In this document: in pieces, positions 18,893 to 28,026 of the stretch | Layout: the number at the start of each line of letters is the position of its first letter | Position numbering within the stretch: position 1 is the stretch's first letter | NCBI GenBank assembly: GCA_031270375.1 | Contig: JAISXR010000102.1 | Span: 1 to 38,069, forward strand | Direction of reading: 5' to 3' | Length of the DNA stretch: 38,069 nucleotides | DNA from: Synergistaceae bacterium | Lineage (GTDB): Bacteria > Synergistota > Synergistia > Synergistales > Synergistaceae | Translations under genes and position numbers: made by a program | The notes under the pieces: model-generated | Told to the model about the DNA's origin: nothing | Database searches by the model: none | What the model saw: only the letters and a program-made list of their open reading frames with translations

Positions 18893-20698
18893 ATGTTTCA
18901 AAAAATAAAAATGATTTCTTCGCGCACAAAAATGCATACGCGTCTCATCATAACTTACTCCACCCTCATGGTGGTGATTTTATTGACGCTGGGCATACTG
19001 TTCGGCCGTTCCGCCCGGACGCTTCTTCAGGAAAACGCGGCGAGGAATTTGAACACGACGATATCGGCCGTCGAAAAAAGGCTGGATATCGCTCAAAGCG
19101 AAATGAGCCTCTTCGTCGACTATATAAGGGAGAACCCGGAGATAAAAAAACAACTGGCCGAGGGACACAGAATAACTTCCAATATTTGGCTCAAGCGCCT
19201 CATGACGGAGGTTATCAACAAAAACAGCCAGATATACAGGGCGAGCGTTATCAGCCTGTCGGGTGAATTTCTGTCTACTAACGAGGCTTCTTTCAACGCC
19301 ACGACCCCGCAGGGCGTGATGGGAAACGAATGGTTGCGGGCGATAGACCGTACCGATCCCGACATCGTGGTGTTCCTGCCTCCGCGTTACGATAACTGGA
19401 TCGAAAACAGGCACGTGATGGTGTATTCGCTGGTCAAACCGGTCGTCTATATCGGCAGGGTGGTCGGACATGTGGAGATACAACGGCGAGTGAGCGAATT
19501 TTCGGAGATCATCGGCGGCGCGAACGACGACATAACGCTTGCCATCGTGATGTCGAACGGCAAGGTGTTCTTTTCCAACAAAAAACTCGTCAGCAAAAAA
19601 CTGATAAACCACTATATCGCGGCAAGCTCCGGCAACGCCGTTCATATCCTGCCGAACCCGTTTTCAAACGTGCTCGAGGTGATAGCGGGTACGCGAACCA
19701 AACAGGGGTGGGCTATATTCGCGAACTTGAATTATCAAAAAATACTCGATCCTCTGCAATCCGTTCAAAAAATAATTTTCATGGCGATTTTATTCGTGTT
19801 TTTATTTTCGGTGATGTTCATATTCATCTTCTCGAATCGTCTCACGATTCCGCTTCGCAGGCTGAAGAACCATATTGACACCGTCAATCTCGATAACCTT
19901 CACGTCAATGAAATTCCGCTTCTCAAAAGCGAAAATGACGAAATATCTGCGCTTCAGGATACGTTCGAGAGAATGCAGACGCGCCTGAAAGACGCCATAG
20001 ACATGGAGATGAAGTTCCGGTCTTTGCAGGCCAAAGCGCATTTCGACGCCCTTCAGGCCAGGATCAACCCTCACTTCATATTCAACGTCCTGGGTATACT
20101 AGTCAACATGGCTGAGGAATACGAACAGCCCGAAATAGCCGACGTGTGTCAGAAACTCTCGAACAATCTGCGGTATACCACGCAGGCGAGCGATTCTACG
20201 ACGAACGTCTGCCAGGAAATAGAAAACGTCAAAGATTATCTCGCTCTCTTGAAAAAACGTTTCGAGCACCGCTTGGAATATGATATTTCGGTCGACGAAA
20301 AACTTTATCCGCAGATACTCCCAAAATTCTGCATGCAGCCGCTCATCGAAAACTCTGTCGCCCATGGATTCGCACAAAAAATCTGCGACGTGATGCATAT
20401 TTCGATACTGGGACGTTTCCTCTCATCCGACACGTGGGAGATTCAGTTCAGCGACAACGGAGCGGGGTTCCCACCCGAATATTTAAACGGACTCATAGAG
20501 AGGATAGAGGATTATAAAGTCAAAGTCCTGACCCATGAGAAACCCGAGGAATTGTCGATAGGCGGCATGGGAATAATAAACACGATAGCCCGCCTGAGCT
20601 TTTTCTTCGGGGATAAATTCAGATATGAAATCCGCAACGCCGATGACGATGGGGCAGTGATCAGCCTCATGGGAAAAATGACAGTGAAAGAGGCATGA
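18893..20698 (+). CDS. Sensor histidine kinase, YesM/LytS type (His_kinase + HATPase_c)
   Basis: Two TM segments, HAMP-like linker, ARINPHFIFNVLGILVNMAEE phosphoacceptor motif, QPLIENSVAHGF N box; start set at ATG 18893. Confidence 0.92.
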   Translation: MFQKIKMISSRTKMHTRLIITYSTLMVVILLTLGILFGRSARTLLQENAARNLNTTISAVEKRLDIAQSEMSLFVDYIRENPEIKKQLAEGHRITSNIWLKRLMTEVINKNSQIYRASVISLSGEFLSTNEASFNATTPQGVMGNEWLRAIDRTDPDIVVFLPPRYDNWIENRHVMVYSLVKPVVYIGRVVGHVEIQRRVSEFSEIIGGANDDITLAIVMSNGKVFFSNKKLVSKKLINHYIAASSGNAVHILPNPFSNVLEVIAGTRTKQGWAIFANLNYQKILDPLQSVQKIIFMAILFVFLFSVMFIFIFSNRLTIPLRRLKNHIDTVNLDNLHVNEIPLLKSENDEISALQDTFERMQTRLKDAIDMEMKFRSLQAKAHFDALQARINPHFIFNVLGILVNMAEEYEQPEIADVCQKLSNNLRYTTQASDSTTNVCQEIENVKDYLALLKKRFEHRLEYDISVDEKLYPQILPKFCMQPLIENSVAHGFAQKICDVMHISILGRFLSSDTWEIQFSDNGAGFPPEYLNGLIERIEDYKVKVLTHEKPEELSIGGMGIINTIARLSFFFGDKFRYEIRNADDDGAVISLMGKMTVKEA

Positions 20699-21711
20699 CC
20701 ATGTACAACGTGTTCATCGTGGACGACGAGCCGCCTCTTGTGCGCGTTTTATCGAGAAAAGTGGAAAATTACGGGAGCGGTTTCAGCGTGTGCGGTTTTG
20801 CGTACAACGGAATAGAAGCGGCGCAGAAGCTCGAAAATCTCGACGCCGATGTCCTGTTGTCCGATATAAGAATGCCCGTGATGGATGGGCTCGCGCTGAT
20901 ATCTCTCGTCAAAAGGTCACACCCGGATATACTCTCGGTCGTAGTGAGCGCTTACCAGGATTTTGAATATGCTCAGTCAGCGATACAACTGGGGGCCGTC
21001 GATTATTTACTGAAACCCATAGACTCCGAACAATTCGGAAGGACGTTTAAACGGCTGGAGGAGCTGCTGTTCAGGGATAGCGCTGAAATAGACGAAAAAA
21101 CAGAAACTTGCCTCACAAAAATAGATTTCCTGCTTCTTCAAAATGACAGAAACGAACTGCTCAACGTGTTGGCGAAACTGCGCCGTTTCCTCACGGAAAC
21201 GAAGCATACAGAAAAGTACATGACGGATGTCTCGCGCAGAATCCGCGATATTCTGAGCAGCAGGCTCGGCGTCGAGAGCGCCGTGCTGTCAGAATCCGCG
21301 GGCGGCAAAGATAACTTCGCGTTTTTCACGGAGATAATTGACGAGCACATGGGCTGCGACGGTCCCTCTTCGCCGAAAGTGACGATGGTGCTCATGTCCA
21401 GGATAGACGAATATATCCATAAAAATCTCGAGCACGCCATGTCGCTGTCCGATATCTGCGGCGATATGCACGTGAGTCAGCCTTATATAAGCCGTGTGGT
21501 AAGGATGTATCGACGGATGTCGTTTACGGAATACGTGACCCATTTACGCATACGGAAAGCTCAGGAAATAATGCGAGCCGTGCCGGACGCCAGAATAAAG
21601 GATGTCGCCAATGCCACGGGTTACGAAGATCAGCACTATTTCAGCAAGGTCTTCAAAGCGATTGCCGGTATCACCCCATCCGAATTCAAAGACGACCTGA
21701 AATCGTCATGA
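20695..21711 (+). CDS. Response regulator with AraC-type DNA-binding domain (YesN-like)
   Basis: REC (DADVLLSDIRMPVMDGLALISLVK) and C-terminal AraC HTH (LRIRKAQEIMR...VANATGYEDQHYFSKVFKAIAGITPSEFK); ATGA overlap with the kinase gene. Confidence 0.94.
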   Translation: MTMYNVFIVDDEPPLVRVLSRKVENYGSGFSVCGFAYNGIEAAQKLENLDADVLLSDIRMPVMDGLALISLVKRSHPDILSVVVSAYQDFEYAQSAIQLGAVDYLLKPIDSEQFGRTFKRLEELLFRDSAEIDEKTETCLTKIDFLLLQNDRNELLNVLAKLRRFLTETKHTEKYMTDVSRRIRDILSSRLGVESAVLSESAGGKDNFAFFTEIIDEHMGCDGPSSPKVTMVLMSRIDEYIHKNLEHAMSLSDICGDMHVSQPYISRVVRMYRRMSFTEYVTHLRIRKAQEIMRAVPDARIKDVANATGYEDQHYFSKVFKAIAGITPSEFKDDLKSS

Positions 21712-21780
21712 TGATCGCCGATGAAGGCGTTGTTGACGACTTTGCTCAACCTGTGATGATTTGGGTTGCTCGCGTGACAG

Positions 21781-21809
21781 TTGACACGGTCTTGTCATGC
21801 GATTATAAT
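21781..21809 (+). promoter_or_regulatory. Perfect-consensus sigma70 promoter of the second sugar locus
   Basis: TTGACA (21781-21786), 17 bp, TATAAT (21804-21809). Confidence 0.8.
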
Positions 21810-21930
21810 TTAAGTCGTTTAGCTTGATATAAATTTTCTTTTTATTTTTTTAGTAAATATTTTGCCGCGTCTCGCGTATGTTTTGTACGCGGCGGATGAA
21901 TGTCAGGTAACAGCAGGGGAATCAATCGTT

Positions 21931-23223
21931 TTGCGAAAATATTTTCCTTTGATGGTTTGCGCCGTGTGCGCGTTTCTTTTTGTGTGGGGTTGGTTTGTGC
22001 TGTATCGTTCGGATGATCCCGCGGATACCGGCGTGCTTTTCAGGCTTGGGAAAGGCGAGACGATAAAGTCGATTTCAATTGAGAATACGCGGGGGAAATT
22101 CTCGTTCTTCAGGGAAAATCCCCGGTGGATAGTGGAGGAAAACGGGACGAGATACAGGGCGGGCGATACTAAAATGCGCATCCTGACACAAATTCTTGCC
22201 AGTCTCGACGTGACGAGGGTGCTCGAAGGGGAGCGCGCCGAGTACGGATTTTCCTCTCCTGACGCGGTCGTCAGTTTTGTGATGGACAGCGGAAAGAGCT
22301 TCTCTTTTCTTGTGGGTAACAGGACGCCCGATCTCATGTCGGCGTACGCGCGCGATGCGAATGGCGGGAAATCGGCGCTAATACGCTCTACCGCCGCCGA
22401 TCATCTGACGGGCAGCCTGGCGGCTTATCGGGACAGGGAAATATTAGGTGTCCAGTTGCGGAGGCTCACCGGTATCGCGCGTTACGTCAATGGAGAACTA
22501 CTCTGCGCATTCGCTAAGACCGGCGGCGAGGGATGGCGCATGACATTCCCGTTCGAAGCTCCGGCGAAGGTCGTCGAAATGAGTGAATTCATTGCCGGTA
22601 TGAAAAATTGGAGGATAGCGGCATTCCCGGGCGCGGCGAGCGCCCGATACGGTCTGGATAAGCCGGATGCAGCGATCATCCTGTCCGACGACGCGGGAAA
22701 CGTCCAGACGATCGAAATCGGCCGCCGCGAGGGGATTTATAAATATGTACGTTTTGGGGAATACGGCGATATAGCGGCTCTCTACGCGGCCGACGTGGAT
22801 TTGTCGAAGCTGGATCCTGTCAGGATGATGTTCGTGGCCCCGCTTCGCGCGCCGCTCGCCGATGTGCGTTCCATTAAAATCGAATCCCGCGCGGGTGTTT
22901 ACGGGCTGACTTACGACAAAACCTCGCGTTCCGCCGAATTTTTGGGGACCAGTATCTCGGAGGCCGATTTCATAAATATATTCTACAAATTCATCACCAT
23001 GACGGCCTCCGGTTTCGACGGTTCCTCCGTTCCCCGCGGACATAGCGTCGCTTCGCTGGATATCGAGACGGAGGGCGGGAAAGCGAATCTCGTGTTGCGC
23101 GAGCGCGGCGCGGATTCTTATTTTATGCGGATAAACGGTCTCGACACGCCGTTTTATATGGCCTCGCGGAGACTCGAAGAACTTATGGGCCGTATTGAAG
23201 CGCTGACGGACCGTATCAAATGA
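21931..23223 (+). CDS. DUF4340-like membrane-anchored protein
   Basis: N-terminal TM; KGETIKSISIENTRGKFSFFRENPRWIVEENGTRYRAGDTKMRILTQILASLDVTRVLEGERAEYGFSSPDAVVSF resembles DUF4340 repeats. Annotated ORF begins at 21862, but that part overlaps a leader hairpin; TTG 21931 is preferred. Confidence 0.65.
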   Translation: MRKYFPLMVCAVCAFLFVWGWFVLYRSDDPADTGVLFRLGKGETIKSISIENTRGKFSFFRENPRWIVEENGTRYRAGDTKMRILTQILASLDVTRVLEGERAEYGFSSPDAVVSFVMDSGKSFSFLVGNRTPDLMSAYARDANGGKSALIRSTAADHLTGSLAAYRDREILGVQLRRLTGIARYVNGELLCAFAKTGGEGWRMTFPFEAPAKVVEMSEFIAGMKNWRIAAFPGAASARYGLDKPDAAIILSDDAGNVQTIEIGRREGIYKYVRFGEYGDIAALYAADVDLSKLDPVRMMFVAPLRAPLADVRSIKIESRAGVYGLTYDKTSRSAEFLGTSISEADFINIFYKFITMTASGFDGSSVPRGHSVASLDIETEGGKANLVLRERGADSYFMRINGLDTPFYMASRRLEELMGRIEALTDRIK

Positions 23224-23305
23224 AAGGAGGCGGTTTTGTTTCGCGCTTTACCGACTCGGCGGGGCGGTATCTGTATGCCCCAAATCAGATCAGGAGGGAA
23301 AAATA

Positions 23306-24415
23306 ATGAAGGGTAAGCACAGCACGGCCAAGTTCGTATCACTGTTCCTCGGAATATTTGTCATGGCGTTCATGTGGCAAATCGCGCCGGCTCCGGTGTC
23401 CGCGTCCGAAGCGTATATCGGCAAAATTCCCATAACGCTGAAACACGACGTGCACGGCAATGACGCGCGCTGGGCAAAAATCTACGCGGCCGAGAAATAC
23501 GGCGCGAAGTATGAAGTCATCGACCCCGACCAGGACCTCACCAAGGAAATAGCGGCGGCCGAAACGTTCATCAGCAAGGGCGTGGACGGAATCATCCTCC
23601 ATCCGGTCACGGAGGACGGCGTCAACGAAATTATCCAGGAGATCCGCGACGCCGGAATATATGTGATGACCTACAATGTGGAAGCCTCCGCCAAGAAAGT
23701 GCCCGCGCTTCTCATCGACGAAGCCGAAGTCGCGGCCCAGATGGGCGCCGACATGTGCAAAAAATGGGTGGAACTCTATCCCGACAAACCGGTTAAAATC
23801 GGTCTCGTGAGCTGGACCAACATAGCGTTCTGTTTCGACAACCGCACCGGTCCCTTCCTCGCGGGCGCGAAGACCGTGATCGACTATCTGCCCAAGGACG
23901 ACTGGGGTTTCAAAAACAGCAAGGGCGAGAATCTCACCGGGGCGACATATTGGGAGCACGCCGGCGGAGTGCTCGAGAAGGCCATTCAGGTCACTTCCGA
24001 CGCGATAATCAAACATCCCGACGTCAATATAATCTACGGGGACAACGTATCCAACGGGCTCGGCGTGGCGGCGGCCTATGAGGCGGCGGGCCGCGGCAAG
24101 GCGGTTGACGGGGTGCCCCAGACCGAGATAATAGCCTCGACCGACGCCAGCGACGGCGAACTCAAAAAGATAGCCGACCCGACCTCCTCGCTGAAATACT
24201 GTCTCGGTATGCAGCCCCAGACGTTCGCGTACGCGCAGATCGACATGATGATGGAACTCATTCAGGGCAAACTCGACCCGGATACCTATGTCGTGAGATA
24301 CACCCCCGACACGTATTTCAACTACTACAAGGACAGTATAAAGACCATGCAGGACTGGTATAACACGCAGTATCTGCCCGACTCGCCGCTCGAACTCGCC
24401 GGCGCCGGCAAATAG
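23306..24415 (+). CDS. Sugar ABC transporter substrate-binding protein (second locus)
   Basis: Signal peptide ending ...APAPVSASEAY; Peripla_BP_4-like sequence; AGGAGGG upstream of the ATG. Confidence 0.9.
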   Translation: MKGKHSTAKFVSLFLGIFVMAFMWQIAPAPVSASEAYIGKIPITLKHDVHGNDARWAKIYAAEKYGAKYEVIDPDQDLTKEIAAAETFISKGVDGIILHPVTEDGVNEIIQEIRDAGIYVMTYNVEASAKKVPALLIDEAEVAAQMGADMCKKWVELYPDKPVKIGLVSWTNIAFCFDNRTGPFLAGAKTVIDYLPKDDWGFKNSKGENLTGATYWEHAGGVLEKAIQVTSDAIIKHPDVNIIYGDNVSNGLGVAAAYEAAGRGKAVDGVPQTEIIASTDASDGELKKIADPTSSLKYCLGMQPQTFAYAQIDMMMELIQGKLDPDTYVVRYTPDTYFNYYKDSIKTMQDWYNTQYLPDSPLELAGAGK

Positions 24416-24429
24416 CGCGGTTTCACACC

Positions 24430-24459
24430 GGCCGGCGTCCCCCGGCGGGGATGCCGGCC
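24430..24459 (+). promoter_or_regulatory. Intercistronic hairpin after the second substrate-binding-protein gene
   Basis: GGCCGGCGTCCCC-CGGC-GGGGATGCCGGCC: 13-bp stem with one G-U pair, no T run. Confidence 0.7.
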
Positions 24460-24486
24460 ATCCGCATCTTAGGGAGTTGGGTAAAT

Positions 24487-25980
24487 TTGGAGAACATCCT
24501 CGAAATCAGAAACGTGAGCAAACAGTTCGCGGGCGTAAGGGCACTCGACGACGTGAGTTTCGACGTGATAAAGGGCTCGTGTCACTGTCTCGTAGGCGAG
24601 AACGGAGCGGGCAAGTCCACTCTCATCAAGATACTGACCGGAGCGCACCCCAAAACCTCCGGCTCCGTGAAGTACGAAGGGCGCGAATGGAGTCCGGGAA
24701 GCACGCGCGACGCCATGCACAACGGCATCGGCTGTCTCTTTCAGGAACTGAACGTCGTCGAGAAGCTGAGAGTGGAGGAGAATATCGTCCTCGGGCTCGA
24801 AAAGACCGCGTTCGGTATCATAAGGAAGGGACAGAACCCGAAGGTATTCGAGATGCTGAAGCGCCTCGACGCGAGCATAAAACCGTCGCAGTACATAGAG
24901 GAACTGAGCGTCGCCAAACGTCAAATAGTCGAGATGGCCAAAGCGTTAGCTATGGAATCGAAGATCATAATAATGGACGAACCGACGAGCGCGCTCACCG
25001 CCGAGGAGACGCGCAGGCTTTTCGATATAATCGCCGAACTCAAGAGCGCGGGCATCACGATAATTTACATCACCCACAGGCTCGAAGAAGTGATGGAACT
25101 CGCGGATTACGTCACGGTTCTGCGCGACGGGCATCATATAGCCACCAAACCGAGGCGGGAGATAAAAAGCAGGCAGGACCTCATTCAGATGATGATCGGC
25201 AAGATAATCGTCGAGGGATACGTTCCAAACAGCGTAAACAAAAAAGTTAAACTGATCGAGCTGAAGGATGTGACGAACGACAAACTGAAAGACATTTCTT
25301 TTTCGCTTTACGAGGGAGAAATTCTCGGCTTTTACGGCCTCATCGGCGCCGGAAAAAGCGAGATCGCGCGCGCCATCTTCGGCGCCGACAAGTATTCGGG
25401 CAAAATATTAATCGAAGGGCGCGAACTCAAACCAGGTTCGACGCTGAACACTCTCAGAAGAGGCATAGCGATGGCCCCGGAGGAACGAAGAACCCAGGGC
25501 GTCTGCACCATGCTTCCGATAGCTTCCAATATTCCGATGATGAATTACGGCTCCGTCTCGAAATGGGGGATAAGGAACAGCGCGCGCCAGTCCGCCGTGT
25601 CAAAAAAATATATAGACGCGATAGGGATAGCCTGCCGCAACGAACAGCAATCAGTGGCCTATCTCTCAGGGGGCAATCAGCAGAAAGTCGTCCTGGGCAA
25701 ATGCCTCAACGCGAATCCGCGTGTGCTTCTCCTCGACGAGCCGACGAGGGGAGTCGATGTCGGGGCCAAACAGGAGATTTATCACATCATAAGGGAACTG
25801 GTGAAGGGCGGCTGCTCGGCGATAGTCTTTTCGAGCGAGCTTCCTGAGATATTGGGGCTCGCCGACCGAATCGGGCTTCTTTTCGGGGGGCATATAGTCG
25901 AATTTTTGGAAAACGACGCCGCTTTGGACTCGGGATACATAATGAACATAGTGACTGGAGGAGCCGTGGTCAATGGATAA
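24487..25980 (+). CDS. Sugar ABC transporter ATP-binding protein, two ABC domains
   Basis: GENGAGKSTLIKILTG, IIIMDEPTSALTAEE, LSGGNQQKVVLGKCL, DEPTRGVDVGAKQEIY; TTG 24487 preferred because the ORF-track ATG (24451) lies in a hairpin. Confidence 0.93.
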   Translation: MENILEIRNVSKQFAGVRALDDVSFDVIKGSCHCLVGENGAGKSTLIKILTGAHPKTSGSVKYEGREWSPGSTRDAMHNGIGCLFQELNVVEKLRVEENIVLGLEKTAFGIIRKGQNPKVFEMLKRLDASIKPSQYIEELSVAKRQIVEMAKALAMESKIIIMDEPTSALTAEETRRLFDIIAELKSAGITIIYITHRLEEVMELADYVTVLRDGHHIATKPRREIKSRQDLIQMMIGKIIVEGYVPNSVNKKVKLIELKDVTNDKLKDISFSLYEGEILGFYGLIGAGKSEIARAIFGADKYSGKILIEGRELKPGSTLNTLRRGIAMAPEERRTQGVCTMLPIASNIPMMNYGSVSKWGIRNSARQSAVSKKYIDAIGIACRNEQQSVAYLSGGNQQKVVLGKCLNANPRVLLLDEPTRGVDVGAKQEIYHIIRELVKGGCSAIVFSSELPEILGLADRIGLLFGGHIVEFLENDAALDSGYIMNIVTGGAVVNG

Positions 25981-26950
25981 TCAAGCGGCCGTTACGGGAA
26001 AACGCGCGGTTCGCCTCACCGCGGACGGAGTGCAGAATATCACGATATTCGTCATTTTTATGGCGGTCTGTGCCGTTGGGTATTTTTTCGAGCCGGAACT
26101 TTTCATGTCGAACGAAAACATCATCAATATTTTCGTGTCGTCGTCCAGCGTCATCATGGTCGCGGCTCCCGTGACGCTGGTGCTCATATCGGGCAACCTC
26201 GACCTCTCGGTGGGGGGCGTGGGGGCGATGTGCGCCGTGCTGTTCGGCCTCATGACCCATTATGGCGTAAGCATACCTCTCGCGGTGTTATTCTCCATTC
26301 TCTGCGGGGCGGCGAGCGGGTTCATCTGCGGACTCTCCATCTCCGCGTTCGCACTGCCGTCGTTCATAATATCGCTCGCGTTCAAGTATATCGGCAGAGG
26401 GGTAGCGCTGATTGGGGCGCACGGCGCCGTGGTGTTCGGCATTCCTTACGGAGTGGCGCCCATAGGGGGCTCGATGTTCGGATTTCCCCTTCCCATGCTG
26501 TACGCCATAGCCGCCACGCTTATATTCATGTTCATACAGGCCAATACGGTGTTCGGCAGCAAGTGTTACGCGACGGGCGCCAACATGCAGGCCTCGAAAC
26601 TCTCGGGCGTCAGCGATAAACTGGTGGTTACCGGAGTTTTCACGCTTTCCGGAATCATGGCCGCTTTCGCGGGCATCGTCCTCACGTCGCGCGTCATAGC
26701 CGCCGACAGCGGCATATTCCCTTCGCTCGAAAGCGACTGCATAATAGCGGCGGTACTTGGCGGAACCGACATCAACGGAGGGCGGGGCACGGTGTTCGGG
26801 ATGTTCATAGGCGCTCTTTTCATCACGGTGCTGACCAATATCATGAACATGCAGGGCCTCACGGTCTACGTGCAGAACGTGGTAAAAGGCTTCGTCCTGA
26901 TTCTCGCGATAGTCTTGAACGGCGTAATTCGCGAACGCGTCAGGGTGTAG
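25973..26950 (+). CDS. Sugar ABC transporter permease
   Basis: Multi-TM; LISGNLDLSVGGVGAMCAVLFG and LGGTDINGGRGTVFGMFIGALF motifs. Confidence 0.9.
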   Translation: MDNQAAVTGKRAVRLTADGVQNITIFVIFMAVCAVGYFFEPELFMSNENIINIFVSSSSVIMVAAPVTLVLISGNLDLSVGGVGAMCAVLFGLMTHYGVSIPLAVLFSILCGAASGFICGLSISAFALPSFIISLAFKYIGRGVALIGAHGAVVFGIPYGVAPIGGSMFGFPLPMLYAIAATLIFMFIQANTVFGSKCYATGANMQASKLSGVSDKLVVTGVFTLSGIMAAFAGIVLTSRVIAADSGIFPSLESDCIIAAVLGGTDINGGRGTVFGMFIGALFITVLTNIMNMQGLTVYVQNVVKGFVLILAIVLNGVIRERVRV

Positions 26951-26962
26951 GAGGAAACTGGC

Positions 26963-27925
26963 ATGAGCAAATCGACGAGACAAAACCTGATGCTCCTGGC
27001 GGTACTTGCGGCGATGTTCATCTTCTTCACCTTCCAAAACGCCAGATTCGCTTCCTTGTATAATCTCACCAACATGTTCAGGCAGAGCCTGCCCAACCTC
27101 ATCTTGGGATGCGCCGCGATGTTCGTGATAGTGTCCGGCGGAATAGACCTGTCGGTTGGCGGCACGATGGCGCTTTCCGCGCTTTTTTACGGATATCTCT
27201 GTCTATGGGGGGTAAACGCGTGGCTCGCGATTCCCATAGTGGGCGTTTTGGGGGCTTTTGTGGGCGCGGCCAACACCTTCATAATGGAAAAACTCAAGAT
27301 ACCCGGAATAATGGCGACTCTCGCGACATGGATAATAACCTCGGGCATGGCCTTCATGGTTTGCAGGGCTATCCCGCTGAACGACCCGCTGCTGAAGCCG
27401 GTCGTGATCCTCAATTCCATGAAATTCTTCGGCAACAGGATACCGCTTGCCATTCCGATAGTCGCGGCGGTGTCGGCGATATTTCTGTTTCTCGAACGGC
27501 GTACTGTGTTGGGCAAGTACGCCATCGCGATAGGAGGCAACGAGCTGGCCGCGTATTATTCGGGAATCAGCGTCGTCAAGATCAGGATGATATTTTTCGT
27601 GCTGAGCGGGATCATGGCCGCGCTCTCGGGAATCTGGCAAGTGGCGCGTCTCGGCTCCGCCGATCCCACCATCGGAACGGGAATGGAGTTCAACGTTTTG
27701 GCGGCCTGCATACTTGGCGGTGTAAACATCAAGGGCGGCGAGGGCACCATAACCGGAATGCTTCTGGGCACCCTCATTCTCATGGTTCTCCTGAACGGGA
27801 TGCAGATGATGGGCGTCGACTCCTTCTTCCAGTCGGTCGCGACCGGAGTGGTGCTCTATATAGCGGTGCTCTTGAATACCCTCATGAGCAGGTTCAGGAT
27901 GAAAGTAAAAACCGTCGGCGCGTGA
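26963..27925 (+). CDS. Sugar ABC transporter permease
   Basis: Multi-TM; IVSGGIDLSVGGTMALSALFYG and LGGVNIKGGEGTITGMLLGTLIL motifs. Confidence 0.9.
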   Translation: MSKSTRQNLMLLAVLAAMFIFFTFQNARFASLYNLTNMFRQSLPNLILGCAAMFVIVSGGIDLSVGGTMALSALFYGYLCLWGVNAWLAIPIVGVLGAFVGAANTFIMEKLKIPGIMATLATWIITSGMAFMVCRAIPLNDPLLKPVVILNSMKFFGNRIPLAIPIVAAVSAIFLFLERRTVLGKYAIAIGGNELAAYYSGISVVKIRMIFFVLSGIMAALSGIWQVARLGSADPTIGTGMEFNVLAACILGGVNIKGGEGTITGMLLGTLILMVLLNGMQMMGVDSFFQSVATGVVLYIAVLLNTLMSRFRMKVKTVGA

Positions 27926-28026
27926 ACGCGATTCGCGAAAATTATGGCGCTTATGGAGGGGGCGCAAAAAATGGGCGGTATGCCCGCGGTCAAAAAAATA
28001 ATCAGACAAAAAAGGAGCGTGTGGGA

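Noticed and set aside
27109-28026. N-terminal extension of the 606-aa ORF
   Set aside because: Overlaps the permease gene in another frame; the true start is ATG 28027 with a signal peptide.
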